From NCBI GenBank assembly GCA_028683385.1, contig JAQUIJ010000010.1:196007-260006 (forward strand): 64,000 nucleotides of DNA. Reading direction: 5' to 3'. Below, in pieces: positions 33,560-43,242 of the stretch. Source of the stretch: Prolixibacteraceae bacterium. GTDB lineage: Bacteria; Bacteroidota; Bacteroidia; Bacteroidales; Prolixibacteraceae. Every line of letters starts with the position of its first letter. The stretch's first letter is position 1. The notes beneath the pieces are model-generated. The model searched no databases and was not told the origin of the DNA. It saw only the letters and a list, made by a program, of their open reading frames with translations. A program made the translations under genes and the position numbers.

Positions 33560-36500
33560 TTAATTGTTGTTGTTAAAGGAGACATATATTTCTATCGCAG
33601 GCCTGTTTGCAAAGAGTCCGCCTTGCGCTGTGAGTTGTTGCCTCGTTTTTACCTCAGACCATTCGTAGTTTATATGATCGATGGTCACCTCTTTTTTTGA
33701 AGGATAAAAAATAATCTTTTGCTCTAATTTCACCAGGCTTGCTTTGAATTTGGCAGAAGGCTCTTCTTTGTTAAAGTCCCAGCCTTCAAGAATATAATTT
33801 ATCCCATAGTCATTTTTGCCAGTTGTAGTTTCCAGGGGTATATTTTTAAGCTCTATATCGGTAAAAATTTCACGGGTTAATGTAACGACATTTTGCATAT
33901 CGCTCGACCTCCATGTCTCTTTACTGTGATATTTTAACCAAACGATACGATCATCATTTCTTTCGCCTTCAATCCAACAATCAATGTAGTTGTTACTGAT
34001 TTTGCCTGAAAAACTATTGCCTGTAGAAATCCGGATGCCATCATTACCGCCGGAACTTTCATAACATCTAAAGGTGCTTTTAGAGAATTCCTGTTTATCA
34101 TCTTTGTAACCATCGGTATAGGAGCTCAAAACAAATACCTTGAAGTTTATATTAAAATTCGCTGCTGCCTGACTCTTCTTTTTCGGCGGAGCCTGAGCAG
34201 GTTTCGCGACTTCTACCTTTGAAATGGCAATTGGTTTGTCTTCCTTTAAATACTTGCGTTTTATTAATTCCTGACGATATTTTTCTTTTCCGTTATCTGA
34301 GTACCATATTTGCGTCAGAGCAGCAATGGTCTGTGCAGAGATAATACCACCATCATCAACACCGGTAAATCCCAGGCGGCTTTTGGTATCCTTCAGTATC
34401 ATATCTTTGATTCGGAACAACCGTTCGATTCGAAAATCAAAATCAGTGGCATCTGTAAATCCAAACCGGTTGCGCGATAAAAGATTTGCTCTTTCGAAAT
34501 CGCTGATAAGTTTGATGTTTTCAGCTTTTATCGTTTCAATACGTGACTCCTGATTTTTCCTTTTCTCAAACTCCAGTCGCATATTTTCTTTGGCATCTCT
34601 CCGAATTTTATCTAAGACAACCGAATTCAATTCGCTGGATTTCATTCCTTTTAGCGCCGCGTAATTCTCAATGGCATCGGTATTAATTTTGGGTACTAGC
34701 CCTTTAAGTTGGCTCCACAACTCTTCGAAATTTCCCTGCTCAACCTGAAATCCCCATGGGAGACTGCTGTCAGCACCATCTACAAAAACCTGGTAAGCTG
34801 CTTCGAGTTCCTGATTCTTCCATCTGTTAATTTGTCGTTCTGTTAGTTGTGCAGTGGTGGTTAAAAGTTTAGTAAGTGGGAAGGTATTCAATATTTCCAT
34901 CGAGAGCTCTTTTGCGGCCAGTTCGCCATCTCCGTTTGAAAGTGCAACGGCAATTTTCACACCAGCGCCAATTTTTGAGCTGTGTTCTGTTACAGAACCC
35001 AACAAAGCTTTTGCATTGCTGTCGCTGGTAACGATGTCGCATATTTTTTTTCCGGCTAAAACGGCTACATTCTGGCTGAAATCCTCCATGTTTCCGTCAT
35101 TGTAATTCACAAGAAGTGCTGTGTAATCATTCTCCTGCATCATGGCTTCAACAACATCCTGCGCCAGTGACTTATTATTCAGCCCCATCTTTTTACTTAA
35201 AATTTCACTCACCATCTGTTCTGTGGCTTGTTTGGTCAACGCATTGTTGTCGTTTTCAACCCATTGACTTACCGCGTTTTTGTATGCAAAATCATTGATT
35301 ATCTCTTTCTTTGTCAGTTCGGCTTTAGCATAATCGCTAAAATGATAGGTCTCAAACTTTACATACTTTTCGTTCAGATTCACTTCGAGTGGCTTGAAAT
35401 AATACCAGCTTTTCCCGTTAAAATATCCAATCCATAAATCTCCGGGGTGATTTAGCGCAGCTATCTCTGTTTGTTCAAGTTTTAACTTCACCTGAACAGG
35501 TTTATTAAGCCTTTTTGACTTTTGGTCAATCGAAATTTCGAAAGGCGTTCCAATAAGATTTGCTCTATTCTTGTCAAATTGTGGAGCGCTTCTGTTTTCC
35601 TTTACCTGAAGCTTGATTTGTTGGTCAAATGTTCCTTTCGAAACGTTTAATTGAATTGCATTTTGCTTTAAATCACCCGCTATAGCATCAGAATTGTTCA
35701 AGTTGACATTTAATCTTTCAAGTGGGGTTGAGGGTGCTATAGGAATTGCAATTGGTGCTGAGGCACTTTCAGCTTTTGGGGTTATTACTGCCCTGTTATA
35801 AATCTTAACATCATCAATCATTCCATTGGTTACCGTTGTTCCGGTTCTGGAATCTCTGCCGACATAGAAAGGACCTGCCGGTGTCACATCTGTACCGATG
35901 CCGGACGTGCTGGCAACTTCCTTATCGTTTACATAAATGATGAATTTATTTTGTCCTTTGTCCCTTACAAAAGTCACAAAAAACCATTTGTTCGATGTTA
36001 CAACATTGTCAGGGGAGAAAAAATCTATTTGACCGTTATTCCACCATATTCTTAACCTGTTATTGGTGTGTTTTTCAAAAACCACATTATTAGCTGTGTT
36101 GTAGCTGCCAAATAAAATAGCTCGGGTGTCATCCTTAAAATACACCCACATTGACACGGTTAAACTTCCGTTAAAAACATCAGGAAAACCGTTGTCAAGT
36201 CTTACTCCTGAACTGTTGCCGTCAAACGAGAGCGCTTTATTGTTCTCACCAAGCCTGTTCGCAGTCCATGATGCACCAACATTTGTTGCATGGTAGCTGT
36301 TGGTGGAGTGATCATTAAAATCTCCATCGAATTGGTACCAGGCAACAAGTCCATTTTCAATCGTGTTATTTGAAGATGTTGTTTTTTGTGCTGAAGGTGA
36401 CGTGTTTACCGGCGGGCTCTGCTGAGGTGAAGAGGCTGTTTGCACCCCGGCTAATCTTGTTCCGTTCCATTTACTTGCAGGTGCAGCATCGTTGTATCCC

Positions 36501-36772
36501 CATTTACCGGTATATCCCGAAAAATCTGAATTGAACTCAAAAACAAACTTTCCTTTGCCATTGTCCTGAACCCAAAAGCCTGTTAATGTTCGGCCACTTA
36601 GCGTACCTTCAACTCGACCATTTTGGTGTTTGTAGGTTCCGGTTACCTTGTTCCCGTTCTGAGTAATGGTCATTTCTTTAAAGTCGGTATTGTAAACTCC
36701 CGAAATGCTTTGCGAAAAGCCGATATAACAAATGAGCAATAAGATTGCAAGTGTAACCAGGTTTTTTTTCAT
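33560..36772 (-). CDS. Large secreted protein with LamG/concanavalin-like domain
   Basis: 1070 residues. Signal peptide to about residue 20. Residues about 24-110 repeat a short beta unit (ITQNGNKVTGTYKHQNGRVEG). A LamG-like lectin domain runs from about 143 to 330 (LVAWYQFDGDFNDHSTNSYHA, SLTVSMWVYFKDD, MIDDVKIYNRAV). The remaining two thirds mix a beta region around 380-480 with a long helical stretch and a C-terminal beta region. No sorting tail is apparent. Likely surface or periplasmic; ligand unknown. The upstream region at 36790-36852 carries a weaker version of the shared module. Confidence 0.75.
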   Translation of the reverse strand: MKKNLVTLAILLLICYIGFSQSISGVYNTDFKEMTITQNGNKVTGTYKHQNGRVEGTLSGRTLTGFWVQDNGKGKFVFEFNSDFSGYTGKWGYNDAAPASKWNGTRLAGVQTASSPQQSPPVNTSPSAQKTTSSNNTIENGLVAWYQFDGDFNDHSTNSYHATNVGASWTANRLGENNKALSFDGNSSGVRLDNGFPDVFNGSLTVSMWVYFKDDTRAILFGSYNTANNVVFEKHTNNRLRIWWNNGQIDFFSPDNVVTSNKWFFVTFVRDKGQNKFIIYVNDKEVASTSGIGTDVTPAGPFYVGRDSRTGTTVTNGMIDDVKIYNRAVITPKAESASAPIAIPIAPSTPLERLNVNLNNSDAIAGDLKQNAIQLNVSKGTFDQQIKLQVKENRSAPQFDKNRANLIGTPFEISIDQKSKRLNKPVQVKLKLEQTEIAALNHPGDLWIGYFNGKSWYYFKPLEVNLNEKYVKFETYHFSDYAKAELTKKEIINDFAYKNAVSQWVENDNNALTKQATEQMVSEILSKKMGLNNKSLAQDVVEAMMQENDYTALLVNYNDGNMEDFSQNVAVLAGKKICDIVTSDSNAKALLGSVTEHSSKIGAGVKIAVALSNGDGELAAKELSMEILNTFPLTKLLTTTAQLTERQINRWKNQELEAAYQVFVDGADSSLPWGFQVEQGNFEELWSQLKGLVPKINTDAIENYAALKGMKSSELNSVVLDKIRRDAKENMRLEFEKRKNQESRIETIKAENIKLISDFERANLLSRNRFGFTDATDFDFRIERLFRIKDMILKDTKSRLGFTGVDDGGIISAQTIAALTQIWYSDNGKEKYRQELIKRKYLKEDKPIAISKVEVAKPAQAPPKKKSQAAANFNINFKVFVLSSYTDGYKDDKQEFSKSTFRCYESSGGNDGIRISTGNSFSGKISNNYIDCWIEGERNDDRIVWLKYHSKETWRSSDMQNVVTLTREIFTDIELKNIPLETTTGKNDYGINYILEGWDFNKEEPSAKFKASLVKLEQKIIFYPSKKEVTIDHINYEWSEVKTRQQLTAQGGLFANRPAIEIYVSFNNNN

Positions 36773-36870
36773 CTTTTTTATTCTGTTTAAAGTAAAAATA
36801 CGATAAACTTAAAGAACATAACACCTTTTGGTATAAATGTTATACAAAATCAAGAGGAACATTCTTTTTT

Positions 36871-37752
36871 CTATGGTTTTATTACATTCAGCAAAAGTGT
36901 ATCGGCATTAATTCCGGTAAATATGCCCAGACCATTTTCGATGTTGGTAGTTGGATTAGTCAGGTTTTGTGAACTATTTCCGGTATCGTTGTACAACGCA
37001 GCATAATCGGCATTTAAATGGTAAAGAATCAACCGATGCCTTCCGTAGTACTGAAACTGCATGGATTGTATTTCGAACTGATTGGTTTGTGTTGGCGCGT
37101 TACGAAAAAACCTTCCTGAAGGTAGTTTATCTCCGTAGTCGTTTATTGCTGTTGGCGCGGTTTCCATGTTTTCGATAACCAGCATATAATAGCTGTTGTC
37201 GTCGTTTGTCCAGGTAAGTTTTACCGGATCGGGCATGGCTGGACGGGTTGGCGGCCGGGTGCTAAAATCGATACCCGACATTTTTATTTGTGTGACCGAC
37301 TGTTTGAAATTTTCAGGTTTCGAAAGAATTTCGGTTGATGAGGAAACTGTTTGATTGTTGAATTCGAATTCGAGTTTGTAATTGACACCCTCCTGAGGGA
37401 TAAAAGTCAAATCTTTATATTCGCCATTTCCAACTGAAGGTATTAACCGTATTTGATCGTTGTACAAAACTTTTACCTGAAGCAAATTCAGGTCGTCGGC
37501 AGACAAGGCTACATTGGTATCGTATGGTGTTTTGCGGGTTATTTGAATCGAAACCGGCCTGGTCGTTATCAAATACGATTCAACAACCGGAATGTCGTTG
37601 AAAGCAAGCAGAGCCTCTTCGGTATCGCACGAACTGAAAATAAACATGAAGCCTGTACCAAGTATAAGACTAAAAACTATCCGCGAAATAGTTCGCGTTG
37701 CCTGATGTTGAATCATTTTGATTGTCTGATTGAAATGTATTGTATGTTTCAT
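36871..37752 (-). CDS. DUF4249 lipoprotein partner of TonB receptor
   Basis: 293 residues with lipobox FIFSSC and the DUF4249 beta-sandwich pattern (PVVESYLITTRPVSIQITRKTPYD, VKLTWTNDDNSYYMLVIENME). DUF4249 proteins are encoded beside TonB-dependent receptors carrying an STN or carboxypeptidase-like domain and probably act as their surface lid. It starts 1 base after the receptor stop, which favours the ATG at 37752, though one at 37716 would give a tidier signal peptide. The last 26 codons recur as a relic at 31725. Confidence 0.85.
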   Translation of the reverse strand: MKHTIHFNQTIKMIQHQATRTISRIVFSLILGTGFMFIFSSCDTEEALLAFNDIPVVESYLITTRPVSIQITRKTPYDTNVALSADDLNLLQVKVLYNDQIRLIPSVGNGEYKDLTFIPQEGVNYKLEFEFNNQTVSSSTEILSKPENFKQSVTQIKMSGIDFSTRPPTRPAMPDPVKLTWTNDDNSYYMLVIENMETAPTAINDYGDKLPSGRFFRNAPTQTNQFEIQSMQFQYYGRHRLILYHLNADYAALYNDTGNSSQNLTNPTTNIENGLGIFTGINADTLLLNVIKP

Positions 37753-37753
37753 C

Positions 37754-40486
37754 TTATTTTAGTTTTAGGGTTAGGGTAAGGTTCGGGGTAATACCGAGGA
37801 ATTGTTTGTCAATTGAAATGATTTCACTGTCAATGATTTGATATTCCTTGTACCAGGTATTTTTTCGGTCGTAAACATTGAAGAGCGAGAAGCTGATGTT
37901 GCCTCTTTCTGTTTTCTGATCAACCGATTTCAAAAGGTAATTGACCGAGAAGTCAAGCCGGTGATAATCCTCCAACCTCCGGCTGTTCTTCGCTCCCGCC
38001 GAAATAAATGTTTTTTCGCTACCATCAAGCAGGGTAATGTTGTACCCACCTTCAGGAGCTGTATAAGGTCGGCCAGTAGCATAAATCCAGGTAGCTGCCA
38101 GGCTCCATTTTCTCCATTTGTAGATTCCGATTATTTTGAACTCGTTGGTCACATCCTGCGAGGCCGAAAAATAATCCGACCCATAAACATCAAACTGATT
38201 TCGCGCCTGTGCCAGCGTGTACGAAACCCAACCGGTCAGATTTCCGATTTTTTTCTGAGCCAAAAACTCAATACCTGTGGCGAATCCTTTTCCGGTATAA
38301 AAATTCTGTTCGTAATTAATCGCTTGCTCTCTTCTCGCAGGTTCGAAGCGGAGCGAATACTCCGAAAGGCCGGTAAGTTGCTTGTAGTAAGCTTCAACAC
38401 TAAAAAGATAATCAGGTGTTTCGTAATTGATTCCGGTAATGTAATGAATGGCTTTGCTCACCGGCACTTTCTGATCGTCGGACAGGATCCAGAAATCACT
38501 GCTTCCGGCCAGAATATCTTCGCGCGTGATGCGGTTGGCAAACTGGTAAAAATGGCCCCAGGCACCAACAAGCTTTATTTTATCGTTCAGGCTGTAAGAA
38601 GCCGAGAGCCGGGGTTCTGCGTAAAACTTTTTGGTAACATCGTAATAGGTTGTGTGAACTCCCGGAGTGATGGTCAGCTTGTTATCCAGAAATTTGAATT
38701 TGCTTTGAAGGTAACCACCCATTAAATTTCCCTTATTTTGAATATTGAGAATGGTGGAAGTATCGTTCTGGCTGTAACTATAGTCGATGTTGTAGTTTGT
38801 AGCCTTCAATCCAAATCCAATTTGATTTCTCGACGAAACATCCCAGGTGTAATCCGAGCGAAAGCTAAAATCTTTCAGGTCGTTATTTTCAAGCGTTCCT
38901 ATTTTTACAATTGTAGCAACGCCATCCGCATCGGTGGTCGTTCGGTTGCTGCTCCGGTCGCGGTTGCTGTAATAGTTTGAGTAACTGATCAGGGAATTGC
39001 CGTAAAGCTTATCGTTCCATCTTCGCGACCATTTGAGGCTTGTTCCCAGGTTTCCGTATTCGGTCAGGTCGCTATTGTCAGAGCCGAACGATCTGCCCAT
39101 TCCTCCGCCAGAAGTTGAACCATCAACTTTTACGCTGTTGTCCAGATTATCGGTTCCGTTAAACAAGGAAAACGAAATAACATCTTTGTCCGACGGACGA
39201 TAGGTTAATTTTGTATTTAAATCGTAAAAATAGGAAGATACTTTGGCCGCGAAATTATTGTTCATACCACGTCCGCCAAATCCGGGTTGGGGTACTGCAA
39301 CGGCAGTGTTCGCGGTATTAAACTGGTCGAATATCTTGTTGTAAATTGGGCCTTTATACGATTTCCGGAAAGCAAATAAAGAAGTGAATTTGTCGCCAAT
39401 GGGCAATTCGGCAAAAACATTAGCACTGAGTAAGCTCAAATCTCCGCCAATGTTGAAATCTTTTGAATTGCCATCCTTCCCGGTAATATCGGTTACGCTT
39501 GAAAGCCGGCCTGCATATTTCGACTCAAAACCGCCTTTATACAGCTGGACATCTTTTACCGCGTTGGAATTGAATGCCGAAAAGAAACCATATAAGTGAT
39601 CGACATGGTAAACGGTAAACCCATCATACAAAATCAGGTTTTGATCGGGAGTTCCACCCCGCACGAACAGGCCTGAAGTACCTTCGTTTGCACCCGAAAC
39701 GCCCGGCATCAGCTGAAATGAGCGCAAAATATCTTTTTCGCCAATATTGGGCAGTTCAGCCAGCTTTCGGGGAGTAATCTGGATAGAACTGATTTTATCG
39801 TTGGTACTCATCACTGCATTTTTCTGTGATTTCACTTCTACTTCTTCCACCTCAATGCTCGAAGGCTCAATCTGAAATTCAAATTTCGATTTTGGTAAGT
39901 CGGGCGTCAGAAAAATGCGACCGATTTTGTAGCCGATGGACGAAACAAAAATTGTGGAAGTGTCAGTTGGTACATTTTGCAGGGTATAATATCCATCCTG
40001 ATTGGTTTGAGTTCCACGGGAGGTTCCTGCAACAACTATCGAAGCATAAGGCACCGCCTCACCGGTATCCGAATCAGTAATCTTGCCACTAAACAGGATA
40101 TTAAATTTTTTAGGCGCTCCTGAATATGTTTTTACGGCTTCAGGCTTGGCTGATTCTGATCCGGGAGTTTTATTCCGGCCAACAATATTTATTATATTAT
40201 TGGCGCTCTGATACCATTCCGTTTTGGAAATCAAACACCACCTGTCGAGCAGTTTATTCAAGGGCTGATTAACCGTGTTGTCAGCGATCTGTATCTGTGA
40301 AAACTTTCGTTTGTTATACGAAAACAAGATCCCTTTTTCAAGGGATATCCGGTCAAGTATTTGATCTAGTGTTCCGTAATACTGTTTGTTGATTGTTATT
40401 TTTTCAGGCGACTGGGTAAACCCTAGTGATTGGAACATAAAAACAATCAGGCTGGTAAGTGCAATTTTTTGTGCGAATTGTGTCAT
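37754..40486 (-). CDS. TonB-dependent receptor with STN and carboxypeptidase-like domains
   Basis: 910 residues. Signal peptide to about 24. An STN domain at about 28-105 (LDQILDRISLEKGILFSYN) is the type that contacts an anti-sigma factor. Next come a CarboxypepD_reg-like domain at about 130-215 (GKITDSDTGEAVPYASIVVAG), the plug (LRSFQLMPGVSGANEGTSGLFVRGG, VYHVDHLYGFFSAFN) and a long beta-barrel. It forms an outer-membrane importer with the DUF4249 protein. Substrate not evident; an ECF sigma/anti-sigma pair lies 5.7 kb away on the same strand. Confidence 0.9.
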   Translation of the reverse strand: MTQFAQKIALTSLIVFMFQSLGFTQSPEKITINKQYYGTLDQILDRISLEKGILFSYNKRKFSQIQIADNTVNQPLNKLLDRWCLISKTEWYQSANNIINIVGRNKTPGSESAKPEAVKTYSGAPKKFNILFSGKITDSDTGEAVPYASIVVAGTSRGTQTNQDGYYTLQNVPTDTSTIFVSSIGYKIGRIFLTPDLPKSKFEFQIEPSSIEVEEVEVKSQKNAVMSTNDKISSIQITPRKLAELPNIGEKDILRSFQLMPGVSGANEGTSGLFVRGGTPDQNLILYDGFTVYHVDHLYGFFSAFNSNAVKDVQLYKGGFESKYAGRLSSVTDITGKDGNSKDFNIGGDLSLLSANVFAELPIGDKFTSLFAFRKSYKGPIYNKIFDQFNTANTAVAVPQPGFGGRGMNNNFAAKVSSYFYDLNTKLTYRPSDKDVISFSLFNGTDNLDNSVKVDGSTSGGGMGRSFGSDNSDLTEYGNLGTSLKWSRRWNDKLYGNSLISYSNYYSNRDRSSNRTTTDADGVATIVKIGTLENNDLKDFSFRSDYTWDVSSRNQIGFGLKATNYNIDYSYSQNDTSTILNIQNKGNLMGGYLQSKFKFLDNKLTITPGVHTTYYDVTKKFYAEPRLSASYSLNDKIKLVGAWGHFYQFANRITREDILAGSSDFWILSDDQKVPVSKAIHYITGINYETPDYLFSVEAYYKQLTGLSEYSLRFEPARREQAINYEQNFYTGKGFATGIEFLAQKKIGNLTGWVSYTLAQARNQFDVYGSDYFSASQDVTNEFKIIGIYKWRKWSLAATWIYATGRPYTAPEGGYNITLLDGSEKTFISAGAKNSRRLEDYHRLDFSVNYLLKSVDQKTERGNISFSLFNVYDRKNTWYKEYQIIDSEIISIDKQFLGITPNLTLTLKLK

Positions 40487-40579
40487 TTTTGTGCCAGATA
40501 AATTAGGAATAAAAGTTTAGCAGATAAATTTTGCTTATTATGCTTTGGTGTTTTACGATTTGTAATTGGCGAAGCGCTG

Positions 40580-40659
40580 TGAATCAAAAATACTTCAATC
40601 AAAAAATTGGATATTACACAATTCAGTAATTGATTTATATAATGTGGTATGAAGCTCTT
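40580..40659 (-). promoter_or_regulatory. Shared upstream module, copy 3 (TonB receptor)
   Basis: Aligns with the modules at 30754-30834 and 31540-31620 with one single-base gap. It keeps the CAAAnATACTT block, TTACACAATT, GTAA, TTTA and GGTAT. It lies about 94 bases ahead of the TonB receptor start, on the right side for its promoter. Confidence 0.6.
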
Positions 40660-40707
40660 AATTTTAGTTCTTGGGTGGAATTGTGGAAGAATGTTCATTG
40701 CAGAAAA

Positions 40708-41319
40708 TCAGTACAAATTATTGATTGGTTTTTTGTAGGCGGCAGGGTCTTTTTTGAAGTCGGACAGCGAAATACCGGTAATAATTTTGAATTGGTTGGA
40801 AAGGTGATGCGGACTGCTGTAATCCATCATCCAGGCAATTTCGCTCAAAGAAATTTTGTCTTCCATAGCCAGTTCTTTTACCCGTTCAATTTTCTGGAGG
40901 ATGATGTATTTTTCGAGGGTGATGGGTTCGACTTTTGAAAACAACTTGGATAAGGTCTGGTAGCTTTTACCCATTTTTTCGACGAGGTATTCCGATTTCC
41001 TGACAATGGAATCCACGTTATTCATATAGTGGACTAGTTCGATGATGGTTTGCTTGATTTGCTCCACTACGATTTCATCTTTATCGCTTATGAGTCCCAT
41101 CCCTAGTTTTTGTAAAACAGTGTCTATCTGTTTTTTGCTGATTTTTTCCGGATCGTAAATGATGGTCGCTTCTCCAAGTTTAACTTCAAGTACTGTAACG
41201 CCAAGCCGGGTCAGATCCTCCTCCACCAAACGGGTGCAGCAGGAACACATCATGTTCCTGATAAAAATTCGCTGGCTAATACCATTATTTTCCGATTCCA
41301 TATCTCTCGTTAATTTCAT
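40708..41319 (-). CDS. AraC-type regulator with N-terminal HMA-like metal domain
   Basis: 203 residues. An HMA-type ferredoxin-like fold at about 18-80 has RNMMCSCCTRLV, the CxxC metal site of copper chaperones. The C-terminal AraC helix-turn-helix pair runs from about 120 to 195 (LEKYIILQKIERVKELAMEDKI, EIAWMMDYSSPHHLSNQFK). Fusion of a metal-binding HMA domain to an AraC reader suggests a metal-sensing transcription factor. It is the last gene of the leftward block 40708-46759. Confidence 0.85.
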   Translation of the reverse strand: MKLTRDMESENNGISQRIFIRNMMCSCCTRLVEEDLTRLGVTVLEVKLGEATIIYDPEKISKKQIDTVLQKLGMGLISDKDEIVVEQIKQTIIELVHYMNNVDSIVRKSEYLVEKMGKSYQTLSKLFSKVEPITLEKYIILQKIERVKELAMEDKISLSEIAWMMDYSSPHHLSNQFKIITGISLSDFKKDPAAYKKPINNLY

Positions 41320-41382
41320 GCTGAAATATCTCTTTCAACGTATTGTTTAGTTCTGTTTGATAAATCGTATAAAATACTAATT

Positions 41383-41414
41383 GGGAGCCTGGCTATCTGA
41401 ATAGCCAAAATCCC
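41383..41414. terminator. Hairpin between DUF4405 gene and HMA-AraC gene
   Basis: GGGA (41383), GGCTA (41391-41395), TAGCC (41402-41406) and TCCC (to 41414) form a two-part stem followed on the + strand by T8. A similar stem with the same GAATAGCC loop sequence lies at 42299-42328 at the other end of the DUF4405 gene. Confidence 0.55.
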
Positions 41415-41436
41415 ATTTTTTTTTGATGTTTAATTG

Positions 41437-42297
41437 TTATTTGATGATTTCCATGATCTCCAATGGTGTCATTTCAGCGATTTCGGCAACAGATTTTAAT
41501 TTGTCTTCGGGATTTGCTTTAATTCCGTTTTTTTCTAAAATCCGGATCACATCATTCACATCTTTTCCAAGTTCCTTCGAAATTTCAGCGATTGTTTTTC
41601 GGCCAAACCCCTGAAATGATGGTGTGCTTTGAGGTTTTATCGAATCAATGGACTGTTCAGGACTAATAATAGAATAGAGTTTAGCCGGTGTAATATGGTT
41701 TAATTCGCTGATGGTTAAAATTGTTTGTCCAACACTATCAGCATTTAACCCGTTTTGTTTAATTGCCATTAATATGCTGTCGGCAGACATTGGGATGTAT
41801 TTACCCGCCAATTCCCTGAGTGTTAATATTTCAGCATGTGGAATTGGTGGCGTTTCATCTTTTGTCTCCCAACTCTCAGTACTCCATTCTCCAAAATCGA
41901 CTATTGCCTTAAATGGTTGGGTATTAAAATACGTACCTAAAAAAACAACAGCAATTAAAATAAATGAAACAAGTAATTCCTTTTGTTTATTGAGTCCGGT
42001 GGCTGCTTTTGTAGTAAAATAATGCCAGAATACTTTCCAGTTCAAGGTAAACAGATGAAAAACGGAGAGTATAACAAATGTATATGAAAAGATGGTATGG
42101 ATTGCCTGCCAGGCCGCTTTCGAAAATCCGAATAAAGTCCAAATCGTCCAATTTGCGACCCGACCTGAAGGGGCAATATAAAGCACTATTCCAGAAATAA
42201 AAATAATTAGAAATGACCAGGCCAATGAAAAGCTTACAAAACTTTTCCAAAAGAATTTCTGTTTCATCGAATTTAAGTTTAATTTTTTATTTGACAT
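41437..42297 (-). CDS. DUF4405 membrane protein with C-terminal tandem helical domain
   Basis: 286 residues from the ATG at 42297; the longer frame uses a TTG inside a hairpin and is rejected. Four hydrophobic helices with His residues (QAIHTIFSYT, SVFHLFTLN) match DUF4405, a cytochrome-b561-like family. After residue 150 a soluble part contains two related segments: ILTLRELAGKYI...ILMAIKQNGL and KTIAEISKELG...VIRILEKNGI, each about 50 residues. They look like a duplicated helical ligand-binding unit. Membrane electron transfer with a haem is possible but unproven. Confidence 0.75.
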   Translation of the reverse strand: MSNKKLNLNSMKQKFFWKSFVSFSLAWSFLIIFISGIVLYIAPSGRVANWTIWTLFGFSKAAWQAIHTIFSYTFVILSVFHLFTLNWKVFWHYFTTKAATGLNKQKELLVSFILIAVVFLGTYFNTQPFKAIVDFGEWSTESWETKDETPPIPHAEILTLRELAGKYIPMSADSILMAIKQNGLNADSVGQTILTISELNHITPAKLYSIISPEQSIDSIKPQSTPSFQGFGRKTIAEISKELGKDVNDVIRILEKNGIKANPEDKLKSVAEIAEMTPLEIMEIIK

Positions 42298-42298
42298 G

Positions 42299-42328
42299 GG
42301 ACGTTGACTACCTGAATAGCCAACGTCC
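42299..42328. terminator. Hairpin upstream of the DUF4405 gene
   Basis: GGACGTTG (42299-42306) and CAACGTCC (42321-42328) pair perfectly around a 14-base loop. It lies between the lipoprotein gene ending at 42373 and the DUF4405 start, so it may end the upstream transcript or shape the leader. Confidence 0.6.
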
Positions 42329-42372
42329 AAATATCTATCAGATAATTAAGTGTTTAATTTTATCGAAAACGG

Positions 42373-43203
42373 TTACAATTCGATTTCGGTTGTAACTCCA
42401 CCAACTGTTTGCGTGGCCAAATTATCACATGCACCGGTCCCATAATCAATCGTTTGTATATCTCCTCCAACTGTGTCTATGGTAATAATACCACTTACCG
42501 GATAAAAGCATCCGTTTTTGTAGATCAAAGGAGAGGTGATGGTCAAAGTGTAGTTTGCCTTATCGAGATTAACTCCGGTAACCTTTCCCGTTACCGAATA
42601 AACGTCATCGGCAAATAAAAAGGTTGATCCGCCAGCAGTCATTTCACTGAATTTTTCACATTCCCAACTGATTGATGTTCCGTCAGGATAAGTCAGCGAG
42701 GCATCTGAAACCTTTTTGGTAAAGGTTAGGTTGCCCCTCTCGTTTAAACCTGTGTTCAATATGGTTTTAACTCCTTCCAGTTTATTGTCATTAAAATAAT
42801 AATCTTCAAATGTTACAGTTCTCAACGATCCTTCGTTCTTCCAGAAGTCTGTAAGACTGACATGTATTTTACCTTTTTTCGTGTACCCGCTATACAGTGT
42901 GCAAGTTCCGTCCAGATAATCAACTGTCCATACGCGTGGGTAGAAAGCACCGTCGGCATTTTTATCGATGGTTACAGTCCAGCAACTGGCCAGACTTGCT
43001 GATTTTAAAACAGATTCTTCTGAACTAATCAACTCATCTTCTGCCTCTAATGCAAACGAGTTGATAATATTTGAATAATCAGCGATTGTTGTTTTCGAAG
43101 TTTCTGTTTCAGAAACTGAATCGTCAGTCTTGTTGCACGAATTCATACTAACGATTGCTCCAAATGCGATGAGAGCAATAAAAGCTACTTTTAAATTTTT
43201 CAT
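42373..43203 (-). CDS. Lipoprotein of unknown function
   Basis: 276 residues with lipobox VSMNSC near residue 23 and a mainly beta mature part (DGTCTLYSGYTKKGKIHVSLT, GNLTFTKKVSD). No known family recognised. Recurrent Tyr/Gly beta strands suggest a barrel-like or lipocalin-like fold. It is in the ECF-sigma-led block, 39 bases from the Cys-rich small gene. Confidence 0.7.
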   Translation of the reverse strand: MKNLKVAFIALIAFGAIVSMNSCNKTDDSVSETETSKTTIADYSNIINSFALEAEDELISSEESVLKSASLASCWTVTIDKNADGAFYPRVWTVDYLDGTCTLYSGYTKKGKIHVSLTDFWKNEGSLRTVTFEDYYFNDNKLEGVKTILNTGLNERGNLTFTKKVSDASLTYPDGTSISWECEKFSEMTAGGSTFLFADDVYSVTGKVTGVNLDKANYTLTITSPLIYKNGCFYPVSGIITIDTVGGDIQTIDYGTGACDNLATQTVGGVTTEIEL

Positions 43204-43242
43204 TATTTCTGTTTTTAAATTTGTTTGAATTGTTTCTTCAGG

